A stretch of DNA of 64,000 nucleotides from SLNP01 sp964568875. Its GTDB lineage: Bacteria; Bacteroidota; Bacteroidia; Bacteroidales; VadinHA17. Shown piece after piece: positions 24,422 through 34,500 of this stretch; positions within the stretch are counted from its first letter, which is position 1; every line of letters begins with the position of its first letter. The stretch lies in contig CAZMSH010000016.1 in NCBI GenBank assembly GCA_964568875.1, forward strand, positions 25,368 to 89,367, given 5' to 3'. Position numbers and translations under genes: made by a program. A model generated the notes under the pieces. The model did no database searches and was not told the origin of the DNA. It saw nothing but the letters and a program-made list of their open reading frames with translations.

Positions 24422-26140
24422 CTATTGATTCTGATATCTTATCGTGCCGCCGACAATCGTGTACATCACCCTGGCATTAAGTATCTCTGACGATTCTGAT
24501 TCAAGTATGTTTCTGTCTAGAATTGTAAAATCAGCCAGCTTCCCGGTTTCGATGGAACCAAGGACATCTTCCTGGTATGCAGCATATGCAGCCCAGATAG
24601 TGAAGCCTTTGATTGCCTCCTCAATGGTAAGCCTGTGTTGCGGGAACCATCCCCCGGGAGGATTCCCCTCGTGGTTCTGGCGCGTTACTGCAGAATAGAT
24701 ACCATAGAGCGGATTTACAGACTCCACAGGAAAGTCCGATCCCATAGGAATGGGTAGTCCGGCTTCCAGAAACCACCTCCAGGCGTATGCTCCTTCAGCA
24801 CGCTCATCACCCACCCTGTCGGCTACGAACGACATATCAGAGGTGGCATGTGTAGGCTGCATCGAAGGAATGATATCAAGTGCAGCAAATTTTTCGACAT
24901 CCTCACGCCGAACTATCTGGGCATGTTCTACCCTTAGCCTGTGATCTTTTTTTGGTACAGCCCTGAGGGCTTCTTCATAGGCATCAACACATAGCCTGGT
25001 ACCCCTGGTGCCTATACAATGTGTTGCCACACCCATGTCAGCTTCCAGAGCAGCCTTGGTAACCTTAACGATATATTCAGGAGATATTCTCAACAAGCCG
25101 GTGTTTTCAGGGTCGTCGGCATAGGGTTCGAAAAATGCAGCTCCCCGTGAACCCAAAGCCCCGTCGAAAAAGAGTTTAATTGCCCTTACAGAAAGCATGT
25201 GGTCTCCATATTCAGGAATACGGTTTTCAAGGAAATAGGGGACCAGATCGAAATCGAGCACCGGATTCTCCTGTTCTCCAAGCATGGCATACATTCTCAT
25301 GTCAAGCTCACCGCGATCTATCAGCTCCTTGTACATTGCTATTTCTTCCGGACCAACACCAGCCTCATGTACTCCTGTCAGACCAGCTTCAATGCATGCC
25401 TGCACAGCCAGTTTGAATTTGGCCTCCTTCATCTCAGGAGTATTATCAGGAAGTATGCGCTTAATGTAGTTCATGGCCTGGTTAATAAGCACGCCTGTCG
25501 GTTCACCCGATGCATCCCTGATAAAGCGGCCGCCTTCCGGATCAGGGGTATTTCGGTTTATGCCGGCAAGCTCCATGGCTTTCTTATTGGCAAAAGCTGA
25601 ATTGCCGTCTACCCTGATTAGGTAAACCGGATTGTCAGGAGAGACCCTGCTCAGTTCATCATGCACCGGAAAATCTCTTACAGGCCATTCGTTCTGGTTC
25701 CACCGGCCGCCGACTATCCATTCTCCGGGATTTACCGTCTTAACTCTCTCCTCTACCTTTTCGATTATCTCCTGCCAGCTTTTGGTTCCATTAATATCAA
25801 GGTTGGCAAGCTGTTCACCCAGTGAGTGCAGATGACCGTGCGCGTCGATAAGGCCGGGCAGTACCAGCTTTCCTTCAGCGTCTATAACATTAGTACTATC
25901 GCCTATAAACCTCCTTGCAACACGGCTTTTGCCAACGAAAACAATCTTGCCGTCAAGTACTGCAACAGCCTCTTTTATTGAGAATTCCTCGTCAACGGTA
26001 GCTACTGTACCGTTCATTATGACCATATCGGCCGGCTGGTCGGGACCAGACAAGCCCATATATCCGATGGTAATAACGGTTAATATCAATACCACCATTA
26101 CTGTCAGAACGACTACGCGATAACTCTCTTTTCGTGACAT
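24422..26140 (-). CDS. Membrane-anchored amidohydrolase (YtcJ-like, Amidohydro_3)
   Basis: 572 residues. A single N-terminal membrane segment (about 9-30, VVVLTVMVVLILTVITIGYMG) suggests attachment to the envelope. The rest is a metal-dependent amidohydrolase of the YtcJ type: the first metal motif PGLIDAHGHLHSLGEQL, an insert domain, then SMQPTHATSD and the conserved MGSDFPVESVNPLYGIYSAVTRQ with the metal aspartate. Members hydrolyse amide or ester bonds of varied substrates; none can be named here. The gene lies directly upstream of the his promoter on the same strand and appears to be its own unit, with a promoter element at 26188. Confidence 0.88.
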   Translation of the reverse strand: MSRKESYRVVVLTVMVVLILTVITIGYMGLSGPDQPADMVIMNGTVATVDEEFSIKEAVAVLDGKIVFVGKSRVARRFIGDSTNVIDAEGKLVLPGLIDAHGHLHSLGEQLANLDINGTKSWQEIIEKVEERVKTVNPGEWIVGGRWNQNEWPVRDFPVHDELSRVSPDNPVYLIRVDGNSAFANKKAMELAGINRNTPDPEGGRFIRDASGEPTGVLINQAMNYIKRILPDNTPEMKEAKFKLAVQACIEAGLTGVHEAGVGPEEIAMYKELIDRGELDMRMYAMLGEQENPVLDFDLVPYFLENRIPEYGDHMLSVRAIKLFFDGALGSRGAAFFEPYADDPENTGLLRISPEYIVKVTKAALEADMGVATHCIGTRGTRLCVDAYEEALRAVPKKDHRLRVEHAQIVRREDVEKFAALDIIPSMQPTHATSDMSFVADRVGDERAEGAYAWRWFLEAGLPIPMGSDFPVESVNPLYGIYSAVTRQNHEGNPPGGWFPQHRLTIEEAIKGFTIWAAYAAYQEDVLGSIETGKLADFTILDRNILESESSEILNARVMYTIVGGTIRYQNQ

Positions 26141-26187
26141 AATAATCAGGTTTTTAGTTTTACTGTAAACTGAGTGTATGAAAGATG

Positions 26188-26195
26188 CAAATATA
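26188..26195 (-). promoter_or_regulatory. Amidohydrolase -7 promoter element TATATTTG
   Basis: Exact TAnnTTTG on the minus strand, 48 bases ahead of the amidohydrolase start. As at mgtE, a heptamer array starts a few bases upstream (26203), inside what would be the -33 region. Confidence 0.6.
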
Positions 26196-26202
26196 GAAAA
26201 AA

Positions 26203-26338
26203 GGTGTCAGGTACCGGGTACCGGGTATCGGGTACCGGGTATCGGGTATGCTCCCATTCGGTCGCGACCTCGCTGCGCTCGGTTAGGGTGCCGGGTGCCA
26301 GGTGCCAGGTATGCTCCCATTCGGTCGCAACCTCGCCC
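26203..26338. repeat. Composite repeat: heptamer arrays alternating with a CTCCCATTCGGTCG element
   Basis: Seven-bp units GGTACCG/GGTATCG fill 26203-26250 and GGTGCCR units fill 26286-26312. Each run is followed by ATGCTCCCATTCGGTCGC, the first followed by GACCTCGCTGCGCTCGGTT. The same combination, GGTGTCAGGTATGCTCCC and so on, recurs at 57221. No gene was seen. Confidence 0.9.
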
Positions 26339-26617
26339 GGCTTATTGGCCTGCGGCCAATAAAAGGCTGGATTGCTTGCGCGATCCTTCCTGGGTGTTCC
26401 TTACAATAAAACATCAGACCAATTCGCCAAATGGCGAATGAGATCGGATTATGGCAGCTGCGACTTCTTCGCAACTGCCGTGATCCAGGAGGGGAGTCCC
26501 TTACAAACCAACTAAAGGCTTATTGGCCTGTGGCCAATAAAAGGCTGGATTGCTTGCGCGATCCTTCCTGGGTGTTCCTTACAATAAAACATTTGACCAA
26601 TTCGCCAAATGGCGAAT
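26339..26617. repeat. Pair of 101-bp direct repeats rich in hairpins
   Basis: Copies at 26339-26439 and 26517-26617 differ at three positions. Each contains two perfect hairpins: TTATTGGCC-TGY-GGCCAATAA and ATTCGCC-AAAT-GGCGAAT. Between the copies is a third hairpin (about 26452-26478: GGCAG, TGCGA, loop CTTCT, TCGCA, CTGCC). The stretch 26403-26420 (ACAATAAAACATCAGACC) recurs inverted and perfect at 26696-26713, the 3' trailer of tRNA-Val. Short open frames here are not credible genes. Confidence 0.9.
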
Positions 26618-26667
26618 ATTGTTTCGTTTTTTGCATATAGTCAATCAAACAAGTTTGTTGACTCTGC

Positions 26668-26697
26668 AAAAAACGAACCGGGGGCAAATGCCCCCGG
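26668..26697 (-). terminator. Intrinsic terminator of tRNA-Val
   Basis: Minus strand CCGGGGGCA-TT-TGCCCCCGG followed by TTCGTTTTTT, 16 bases behind the 3' end of the tRNA. Confidence 0.85.
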
Positions 26698-26712
26698 TCT
26701 GATGTTTTATTG

Positions 26713-26787
26713 TGGGTTGTACTGGATTCGAACCAGTGGCCCCTACCCTGTCAAGGTAATGCTCTAAACCAACTGAGCTAACAACCC
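26713..26787 (-). tRNA. tRNA-Val (anticodon GAC)
   Basis: On the minus strand the 7-bp acceptor stem GGGTTGT/ACAACCC, D arm AGCTCAGTTGGTTTAGAGC, anticodon arm TACC-TTGACAG-GGTA with anticodon GAC, and T arm with GGTTCGAATCC are all intact. Discriminator base A; CCA is not encoded. Confidence 0.96.
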
Positions 26788-26801
26788 TTTGTAAGTGTCT
26801 G

Positions 26802-26809
26802 CAAATATA
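26802..26809 (-). promoter_or_regulatory. tRNA-Val -7 promoter element TATATTTG
   Basis: Exact TAnnTTTG on the minus strand, 14 bases ahead of the mature tRNA 5' end, the expected distance for a tRNA promoter in this phylum. Confidence 0.7.
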
Positions 26810-26906
26810 TGCCGTATGTCTGAAAAAAACAATATCATGAAAATTCAAAGCCCGATATACAGGCAGAATCATCACAACAGATCTTCCTCTCCTTCACAAG
26901 CTGCTG

Positions 26907-27659
26907 TTAAACTGTATCGAGGGAACCGAAAACCCTCTGCAAAAGCGGAGTCACCCGCGCAGACACATCCTTCCTTATCTTCAACTCTTCTTCGGCAACC
27001 TTCAAAAAGAGGCCGTCAAGAGCCTTGCGGGTCAGGTAATCATCAAGCTCGGTGTTAACAGGTTTGAGGCCTGCAAGCTTCCCGGCCACACTGTTAGCCA
27101 TACTGTTCCACTTTTCTGTCAATGTTTCCCACGACTCCTTTGTAGAGATGCCGGCCACAATCTTCTTCTCTGTAGACACCTGAATCTTGGGCTTGTAAAG
27201 AGAATAGAGATCATCATATGTGGTGCGGTTCAGATACATCGTGGCAGCATTGTCTTCACCCCTGAGAATGCCAAAGGCATCTGCAATGGTCATTTGCGTA
27301 ACAGCACTGACAAATATCGGGGCCACTTCCCTGGCAGCATCTTCGGCTGCCCTGTTGATACGTACTATCACATCCTCAACAAGTTTATCTCCTCCGGGAA
27401 TACGTGAAAGATTATCGATAATTATCTTCGCTTCGTCAGGTAAAAGAATCTTTACTGCAAGATCGCGGTAATAACCGTCTGTGGCCGAGAGCCTGCCCGC
27501 TGAATTTTTTGCACCGGTGATAAGTGCCTCTTTAAGGCCATTGACAACCTCCTGTTCCGTGAGAGGGGCAGTACCCACCGTTTCCATAATCTTAAGAAGT
27601 TCAGCGCATCCTGCCAGCAGCAGCATTGCTGAAGTCAAAATCAAAAGTCTTTTTTTCAT
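26907..27659 (-). CDS. DUF4197 lipoprotein
   Basis: 250 residues. Signal peptide with lipobox LLAGC (Cys18). The rest matches the DUF4197 pattern: GLKEALITGAKNSAGRLSATDGYYRD at the start of the mature part, LLPDEAK, and NRAAEDAAREVAPIFVSAVTQMTIADAFGIL. The family is common in Bacteroidota and Proteobacteria and has no assigned function. Its start overlaps the ispD stop by 4 bases, so the two are probably co-transcribed with the acyl-CoA synthetase upstream. Confidence 0.88.
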   Translation of the reverse strand: MKKRLLILTSAMLLLAGCAELLKIMETVGTAPLTEQEVVNGLKEALITGAKNSAGRLSATDGYYRDLAVKILLPDEAKIIIDNLSRIPGGDKLVEDVIVRINRAAEDAAREVAPIFVSAVTQMTIADAFGILRGEDNAATMYLNRTTYDDLYSLYKPKIQVSTEKKIVAGISTKESWETLTEKWNSMANSVAGKLAGLKPVNTELDDYLTRKALDGLFLKVAEEELKIRKDVSARVTPLLQRVFGSLDTV

Positions 27660-28354
27660 AGCCGGTTAATATTTGTTTCTTCCCTGCCAGCCTGCCTGAG
27701 AAGCATTTCTGCATACTGCAGGTCCTGAGGGGTGGTTATCTTTATATTCTCAATATTTCCATCGACAATACTGACCGGAATGCCGGCCTGTTCAGCTACC
27801 GTGGCATCGTCAGTGAACAGTGGATTAAAATCAGTTTCATAAGCCTTCCTGATGAGGTCGAGTCTGAATATCTGAGGTGTCTGTACCAGCCTTATGGCAT
27901 CGCGGTTTACCGGCAGCGATCCTCTTACTGTTACCATGCGAACCGACTCGCGGGGGGCAACGACCGGAATCGCCGCACCTGAATTCTCAGCCTCCTCAAA
28001 GCACCTTGCCACAGTCTCTTCCGAAACAAGCGGCCTGACACCGTCATGTATTGCAACCAACCCCTCGTCAGGCAGTGTCTCAAGACCCTTCTTTACCGAA
28101 AAGAACCGTTCTTCTCCACCCGCTGTGGTATTATGCGGAACCGCAAAACGGTGCCTTGATACCAGGGTGTTCCAAAGATCTATGTGATCTTCCGGAAGGA
28201 CTATTGTAACAGCTGCATTGCCGGAGAGTCGGTACATTGTTTCAACAGTGTGCATCAGCAGTGGTCTGCCGGCAAGAGGCAGAAACTGCTTGGGCAGCAC
28301 AGAGTTCATCCTGCGGCCTGCTCCACCGGCAACAATAAGCACATACCTTTTCAT
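27656..28354 (-). CDS. ispD: 2-C-methyl-D-erythritol 4-phosphate cytidylyltransferase
   Basis: 232 residues, normal for IspD, which makes CDP-methylerythritol in the MEP isoprenoid pathway. The N-terminal nucleotide-binding loop AGGAGRRMNSVLPKQFLPL is diagnostic. Further motifs are VAIHDGVRPLVS and TDDATVAEQAG; the C-terminal part carries the conserved IVDGNIENIKITTPQDL. It sits in the middle of a three-gene unit (acyl-CoA synthetase, ispD, DUF4197). Confidence 0.95.
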   Translation of the reverse strand: MKRYVLIVAGGAGRRMNSVLPKQFLPLAGRPLLMHTVETMYRLSGNAAVTIVLPEDHIDLWNTLVSRHRFAVPHNTTAGGEERFFSVKKGLETLPDEGLVAIHDGVRPLVSEETVARCFEEAENSGAAIPVVAPRESVRMVTVRGSLPVNRDAIRLVQTPQIFRLDLIRKAYETDFNPLFTDDATVAEQAGIPVSIVDGNIENIKITTPQDLQYAEMLLRQAGREETNINRL

Positions 28355-28369
28355 TACGAAGCTATATCG

Positions 28370-30022
28370 TCACTCCTTTGTATAAAGAAATCTTTTGATA
28401 CTCCTTTTGGGTGTCTTGGCAAACTCTTCAGGGTGGATACGTATCTTATGCACCGCCATATATTCAGGAAGCCTTTCATTCACGACCTTACGGGTAATCT
28501 CAAGTATTTCGAGAAGTTTCTCATCACTGACTCCGTCCTTCTGCTGTGTTTCCGTATCGGGAAAAATAAGGGCAACAAGTTTATTGTCCTCGCTAACTAC
28601 CAGTGACTCCATAACCAGGTACTGGTTGTTGAATACAGACTCAATCTCTTCGGGGTATATATTCTTGCCTGAGGGACCGAGGATCATGCTCTTGCTTCTG
28701 CCTCTGATAAAGATATTGCCATCATTGTCAATATATCCCAGGTCGCCTGTATGCATCCAGCCTTCATCGTCGATCATCTCTTTTGTCGCCTTCTCATTCT
28801 TATAATAGCCCAGCATTACATTCTCTCCGCGGAGGATTATTTCGCCCTCGCCTGTCTTTGGATCAGGATTGTCTATCTTAACCTCCAGAGTGTCAACAGA
28901 CCTTCCCGAAGCTCCAAGCCTTGTTGTATCCCACGAGGCATAACTGATCAGCGGTCCGCATTCCGTCATTCCGTAGCCAACAGTGAACCTGAAGCCTATC
29001 TTTTTGAAGAATTTTTCGGCATCGGCATTCAGTGCAGCTCCGCCGATAACAACCTCCTTAAACCTGCCCCCGAAACTGTCATTTAGAGTTTCGCGTATCT
29101 TCTTATGCAAAACCTTATTGAGTCCGGGTATTTTAAGCAGTACCTTCATATGAGGCTTAGTGATTACCGGAAGCAGTTTTTTCTTATAGATCTTTTCAAT
29201 TACCAATGGCACCGACAATATCAGCCGGGGCTTGATTTCACCGAAAGCCTGCAGGATAACCTGTGGCGAGGGTGTTTTGGTAAGTATTGTAATATGGCAG
29301 CCGTAAGTAAATGGAAACAGAAACTCAAAAGCACAGCCGTAAGTGTGAGCCAGAGGCAGAAACGACACCAGCGGGTCGCCCGGTTCCAGCGGCATGTGCT
29401 TCTGGGCAAACCTGACATTTGCGGCAAGGCTGTTATGTGGTATCATTACCCCCTTCGAAAAGCCCGTGGTTCCTGAAGTATAACTTATAACAGCGAGTTT
29501 GTCGTTGGTTATCTCTGAGAACTTTACGTGTTCCGGCTTCAGCTCCGGAAAACGGGAGGCATAGGTTCCCTCAACAGCTTCAAAAGCTTTCTTAACCTTG
29601 TCGTTGCGATATTTCAGCATGCCGAAGGTATCAAGTGAAAAGACACCTATGACGCCGGTAAGCTTTTCAAAATCAAGAGTCTCCCAAATCTTGTCGTCAA
29701 CGAACAGAAGTTTCGAGTCTGAGTGATTGATGATATTTGTAAGGTCTTCAGACTTGAAGTCGGGAAGTATCGGAACAGTTACTGCACCGTATGTCACCGT
29801 TGCCAGGTAGTTGACACACCAGTTGGCTGAGTTCTTGCCTATAAGAGCAACCTTGTCGCCCTCTTCTATTCCATAAGCCTCAAATGCTATGTGGTGCTTG
29901 AGAATCATAGCCGCTATTTCACGGTAGGTGTAACCTTTCTCCCTGTAATTTGAAAGAGCTTCTATTTCCCAGTTCTTCCTGATGCTCTCTTCAATGTAGC
30001 CGATTAGTCTTTCTTTGATCAT
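28370..30022 (-). CDS. AMP-dependent (long-chain) acyl-CoA synthetase
   Basis: 550 residues. Activates a fatty acid to acyl-AMP and then acyl-CoA. ANL superfamily motifs in order: A3 loop SYTSGTTGFSKGV (about 190), YGMTECGPLISY (A5), GEIILRGENVMLGYYKN, WMHTGDLGYIDNDGNIFIRGRSK (A7/A8) and a C-terminal lysine region KTPKRSIKRFLY. Resembles FadD/FAA-type long-chain ligases common in Bacteroidota; chain-length preference cannot be read. First gene of the unit with ispD; spacing to ispD is 15 bases. An A/T-rich TACCTTTA about 30 bases upstream may be its -7 element. Confidence 0.9.
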   Translation of the reverse strand: MIKERLIGYIEESIRKNWEIEALSNYREKGYTYREIAAMILKHHIAFEAYGIEEGDKVALIGKNSANWCVNYLATVTYGAVTVPILPDFKSEDLTNIINHSDSKLLFVDDKIWETLDFEKLTGVIGVFSLDTFGMLKYRNDKVKKAFEAVEGTYASRFPELKPEHVKFSEITNDKLAVISYTSGTTGFSKGVMIPHNSLAANVRFAQKHMPLEPGDPLVSFLPLAHTYGCAFEFLFPFTYGCHITILTKTPSPQVILQAFGEIKPRLILSVPLVIEKIYKKKLLPVITKPHMKVLLKIPGLNKVLHKKIRETLNDSFGGRFKEVVIGGAALNADAEKFFKKIGFRFTVGYGMTECGPLISYASWDTTRLGASGRSVDTLEVKIDNPDPKTGEGEIILRGENVMLGYYKNEKATKEMIDDEGWMHTGDLGYIDNDGNIFIRGRSKSMILGPSGKNIYPEEIESVFNNQYLVMESLVVSEDNKLVALIFPDTETQQKDGVSDEKLLEILEITRKVVNERLPEYMAVHKIRIHPEEFAKTPKRSIKRFLYTKE

Positions 30023-30123
30023 ATGATGAGGTTTAATTATAACGTAAAGGTATTTATTTAAGACTTCAGAATGTACCCAGAGCGGTATTTAGTATGCAAA
30101 ACACCAGCCATAAATTCCTCCTG

Positions 30124-30510
30124 TCAAAATATGTACATTAACAACAACGAAGCAATGCTCAGGACGTTGACCACGCTAAAAAAGTAGTTGTAGCTGTCTC
30201 TTTGCTTGCTGAAATAGCCCAGTTTTCGCGCAAAAACACCAATAGTCGGCGCAAACAGCACCAGCAGGAAGGCAAAGAACTCTATTTCAAGAAACACTTT
30301 GTCAAGACCTCCCTTATGGAATATTGCCCTGTAGACCACAAATAAAAGCACAAGAACGTATAAAAGGTAGGATGTTTTCAGCAAAAGTGTCGATACAAGC
30401 CGCCTTTTGTGGAGTCTGTGCGGTTTCAGGTATGCATATGCTATTGAAAAGACCAAAATCATAAAGATTACAGACAGTATCTTGCTCATAACATCAGGAA
30501 AGTTTGACAT
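30124..30510 (-). CDS. Small integral membrane protein, function unknown
   Basis: 128 residues with four predicted membrane helices (about 7-29, 38-62, 72-92, 106-127), few charged residues and no recognised motif. It begins 45 bases downstream of mscS on the same strand and could be co-transcribed with it. Not recognised as a member of a named family. Confidence 0.7.
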   Translation of the reverse strand: MSNFPDVMSKILSVIFMILVFSIAYAYLKPHRLHKRRLVSTLLLKTSYLLYVLVLLFVVYRAIFHKGGLDKVFLEIEFFAFLLVLFAPTIGVFARKLGYFSKQRDSYNYFFSVVNVLSIASLLLMYIF

Positions 30511-30555
30511 GGGCCGATATTATTTAGTTGAACTTTTAATCAGATCTTCTGATGA

Positions 30556-31383
30556 TTATTTCTGCTGAAAGAGATGCACATCATGCTGCGGAAAGGGAAT
30601 TGATATGCCCTTGCTATCAAACTCTTTCTTGACTTTTTCATTAACATCGAAAAATACATCCCAGAAGTCAGGGGTTTCGACCCAAACCCTGGTGACCAGA
30701 TTTACTGAACTGTCTCCAAGGGAGATAACTCCTATCATAGGAGCAGGGTCGTCAAGAATCCTTCCATCTGATTTAATAACACCAAGTATAATCTCCCTGG
30801 CTTTGTCTATGCTGTCTGAATAACTGATGCCAAAGGTCCACTCCACCCTTCTTTTTGGCTCGGCAGAATAATTGATTATTGAACCTGTGCTCAATCCTCC
30901 ATTAGGAATAATTATTCTTTTTTTGTCGGGAGTATTCAGTACGGTATGAAATATCTGAATCTCCATCACCGAGCCTGAGTGTTCCCCTGCCTCAATATAG
31001 TCACCGACTTTGAAAGGTTTTAATATAAGCAGCATAACACCACCGGCAAAATTCTGGAGAGTTCCTGACAAGGCCATACCAAAAGCCAGACCTGCTGCAC
31101 CAAGCAGGGCAATGAATGATGTCATCTGTACTCCCACCATGGTAATAACGCTGATGAAAAGAAGTATTTTCAGTATCGCACCAATAAGATTCAACAGAAA
31201 TTTTTGAAGTGTTTTTTCGAACTCCCTCGCATCAAACAGCCTCTTAAGCACTCTGATGAACTTTCTGATAAGCCATAGTCCTAATACCAGTGTTACTATC
31301 GCTAGCAGAAGTTTTCCACCATAAGTTGCTGCAAGCTCAATAAGCTTATCTGTCGAAGGGAGCATCGATTGTATCTCTTCCAT
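30556..31383 (-). CDS. mscS: Small-conductance mechanosensitive channel (MscS family)
   Basis: 275 residues, close to the minimal MscS length. Three N-terminal membrane helices; the third is the glycine/alanine-rich pore helix (LLGAAGLAFGMALSGTLQNFAGGV). A cytoplasmic beta domain with KVGDYIEAG and VLNTPDKKRIIIPNGGLS and a C-terminal alpha/beta domain follow. It releases osmolytes on hypo-osmotic shock. Its 200-base upstream region contains a perfect 8-bp hairpin at 31411-31431. Confidence 0.92.
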   Translation of the reverse strand: MEEIQSMLPSTDKLIELAATYGGKLLLAIVTLVLGLWLIRKFIRVLKRLFDAREFEKTLQKFLLNLIGAILKILLFISVITMVGVQMTSFIALLGAAGLAFGMALSGTLQNFAGGVMLLILKPFKVGDYIEAGEHSGSVMEIQIFHTVLNTPDKKRIIIPNGGLSTGSIINYSAEPKRRVEWTFGISYSDSIDKAREIILGVIKSDGRILDDPAPMIGVISLGDSSVNLVTRVWVETPDFWDVFFDVNEKVKKEFDSKGISIPFPQHDVHLFQQK

Positions 31384-31410
31384 AATAATAGATTTTAGTT
31401 AGTATATATT

Positions 31411-31431
31411 TTAGCTTCAAACAGAAGCTAA
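31411..31431. promoter_or_regulatory. Hairpin upstream of mscS
   Basis: TTAGCTTC-AAACA-GAAGCTAA on the plus strand, followed by TTTTTT on that strand. It has the form of an intrinsic terminator for plus-strand transcription although no plus-strand gene ends here; on the minus strand it lies 30-50 bases ahead of mscS. The role is unclear. Confidence 0.5.
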
Positions 31432-31583
31432 TTTTTTCCAATATACTAATAAATATTATTTCAGGCCAATCCCTGTTGTTTATATCCTGATATTCTGATC
31501 ATTAACCCTCAGCACCAATTATCCATCCGACAATACCCGACATTAATGATGGAACGGATTTGATACTTCATGCTTACTTTCGA

Positions 31584-34500
31584 TCACGGCTCTTTTTTCA
31601 ACAGCTCTTTCACTGCTGCTTCAATTTGCTGATCTCTGCCCTCTGCCATTTTATCGGGTTCGTTCATCACGCGAATATCCGGTTCAAGCTGGTTGTTCTC
31701 CAAAAAAGGCTCGCCAATCGGTTTCCATCCACCCATTGGAATTCCGAATACTATAGTCGGATCAATCTGTGTTTCCCACCAAACAAAAGTCCCTGTGCCG
31801 GGCACTGGCATACCAAGGTTTTTGCCTACATTTTTTATTTTATAGGCCACGGGGAACAAATGCGCATCGGAATAATTGCTTTCTCCCATTACCACAATAG
31901 AGGGTTTTGTCCATCGGTCTGAAGGCTGTGAGCCTATGTACTGACCGTGCGGAATTATATCCATGTATGTTTTACCATTCAAAAAATCAGAGAGCACGTC
32001 ATGAAGGTTACCCCCTCCGTTGAAACGGGTGTCAACCACAAGAGCTTCAGCAGAAATATGTTTTCCCAGTACTTCTTCGTAAACCGTTCTCATGCTTGCA
32101 TCGTTCATCCCTCGAACATGCACATAGCCTAATCTTCCGCCAGAAAGTCTTTCAACCTCCTCTCTTCTCGATTCAACCCAACGCTCGTATAAAAGCTGAT
32201 TTTCTTCACCCAGCGAAACAGGCTTAATAACTTCCTGCCAACGTTCCCTGGTGTCAGGATCAAACAAATCCAGAAGTACGTTTTGATTCTCTTTCCGGTT
32301 TAAAAACTGGTAAAAATCTACAACTAAAGTAAGCTCATTGCCATCAATTTTTTCGATAATATGACCTGGTTTGATTTTGGAAGCAGCACGATCAGCAGGT
32401 CCTTTTTTCAGTACTTCAGCTATCTTCAGACCATCTTCTCTGTGATCATACCGAAAAAACAATCCGAGAGAAGAGGTCTTATCGCCTGTTTCTGCCTGAT
32501 GCTGGTATCTTCCTCCGGTATGTGAAGCATTGAGTTCGCCCAGCATTTCACTTAAAAATTCAGCGTAATCGTAATTGTTGTTGATATGAGGAAGGAATTT
32601 TTCGTATTCGGAATAGTAGTAATCCCAGTCCACTCCTTGCAGATCTTCTACATAAAACTTTTCACGAACCTGCCGCCAGCAGTGCTCAAAAATGTAGGAA
32701 CGCTCCCTGTCGGTCTGCAGTATCATCTCTCCGGAGGTATTAATAGGCGTACTTTTCCCGTCAGCAATATCTATCTTCAGGGGTTTTCCATCAGCCAGAA
32801 CAAAAATGAATTTTCCATCATCAGAAAGCTCCATTGAAGTTCTTCCTGAATTGATCCTTGAAAAAAGTTTGGTTTCCTTTGTTTTTAAATCGGTAACCCA
32901 AAGATTGTTTCTCGCTTCGAAGCTGGTAAGGTAGAAAAGCTTGTCTCCTTCTTTCGATAACAACCAGTCATTAAGATCAGAAGTGTGCACGGTTAATCTC
33001 TTTTTCCGATCTGCTAAATTTTCCCAATCAAATTTTAAATCTTTAGGCTCTCCTTCTTTAAGAGACTCTTCTTTCTTGTTCTTATCCTTTTTGTCTTTTC
33101 CCAATTCAGCAATATCGGCGGCTTGCTTTTTTTCCTTTTCCTTCAGTTCCCTGGCAAGTTCTGCTTCTTCCTTTGATAAATTGAATTCGTCGTAAGCTTC
33201 CCTGGTGAAAAAGATCCCATACACATCTCTGCTGCCCGATCTTCCCTGTTCTGTCTTATTTCCTTCCCGGTTTGAGCCATAAATCATCATCTTTCCTCCC
33301 ATTTCCCATTTTGGCCTGACCTCATCATATCCGCTCCGGGTGAGGTTTATAATTTCTCCGTTGCCAGATGCGTTCACCAGACCTGCCTCCTTCTGAAAAA
33401 TATTTTCCTTTGGACCAAAACTTACCAGCAACCATTTACTATCAGGCGACCATGCAAAATATTGGTCGCCATCAGAATAAGAGTAATTATGTTCGGGTGG
33501 TAAAACGACCCGCGATTGTTTCGTTTCAAGGTTAATAACTTTCAGTGTTGTTCGGTTTTCAAGGTAAGCCACTTCCTTCCCGTCAGGGGAGTATTCAGGC
33601 TGAAACTCCTCGGCTATGGTAGCCGTCACTACGCCGTCTTTCAGAATGGTTGACATGAAAAAATAGGGTTCCTCTTCGCGAATCAGTGATTTGGTGTAGA
33701 TATTCCAGCTGCTGTCGGTTTCGGCTGCGTAAATCAGCGTTTTTCCATCGGGACTGAAACTTACACTTCTTTCCTGGCGGGCAGTGTTGGTAATTCGTTT
33801 TGTAGTGCCGTGATCTATACTGCTCACAAATATTTCACCCCTGAAAACATAAACGAATTCTTTCCCGTTAGGCGATAATCTTGCCTCGGTAAAATTGCTT
33901 ACCGGTACCGGTTTGGGTAGTGTTCCCCTTCCGTCGTAGCCAATTTGAATCTCAACTTTTACAGGCTGCGCTCCTTCCCTTAATGTATATATTTCTCCGT
34001 CGTAGCTAAAGCACAAGGTATTGTCTTTTGATTTTGTCAGGAACCGGACCGGATGATTTTTCAAGCTGGTTATGGCAACATTTTTTACCGGATTGCTTAA
34101 AGAGCTTTGGTGAACATTGAAAGAGCCACTTTCTTCAGTTAAATAATAAAACTTATCATCGTCGGCAAAAACCGGATTGCGGTCTTCTCCTTCAAATTCA
34201 GATAACTGCCTGTATGATTTGTCTTCTGTGTTGTAAACCCAGATATCACGTGTCACGGCAGACGTGTGGTGCTTTCTCCATTCGTTTTCATACCCTTTCT
34301 GGTCGTGAAAAATCAGATTCTTTCCATCCGGACTGAAAGTGGCATCATGTGCCGGTGAGGTAAGTATCTGGCTTACTCTGCCACCATCAACCGGAACACT
34401 GTAAAGTTCGGGCATAACACCGGTGGGAAACTGCACATTAGTGTGCAGGTCCTGGCGAAGTGCAGTAAAAACAATTTCAGAGTCATCGTTAGTAAAACAG

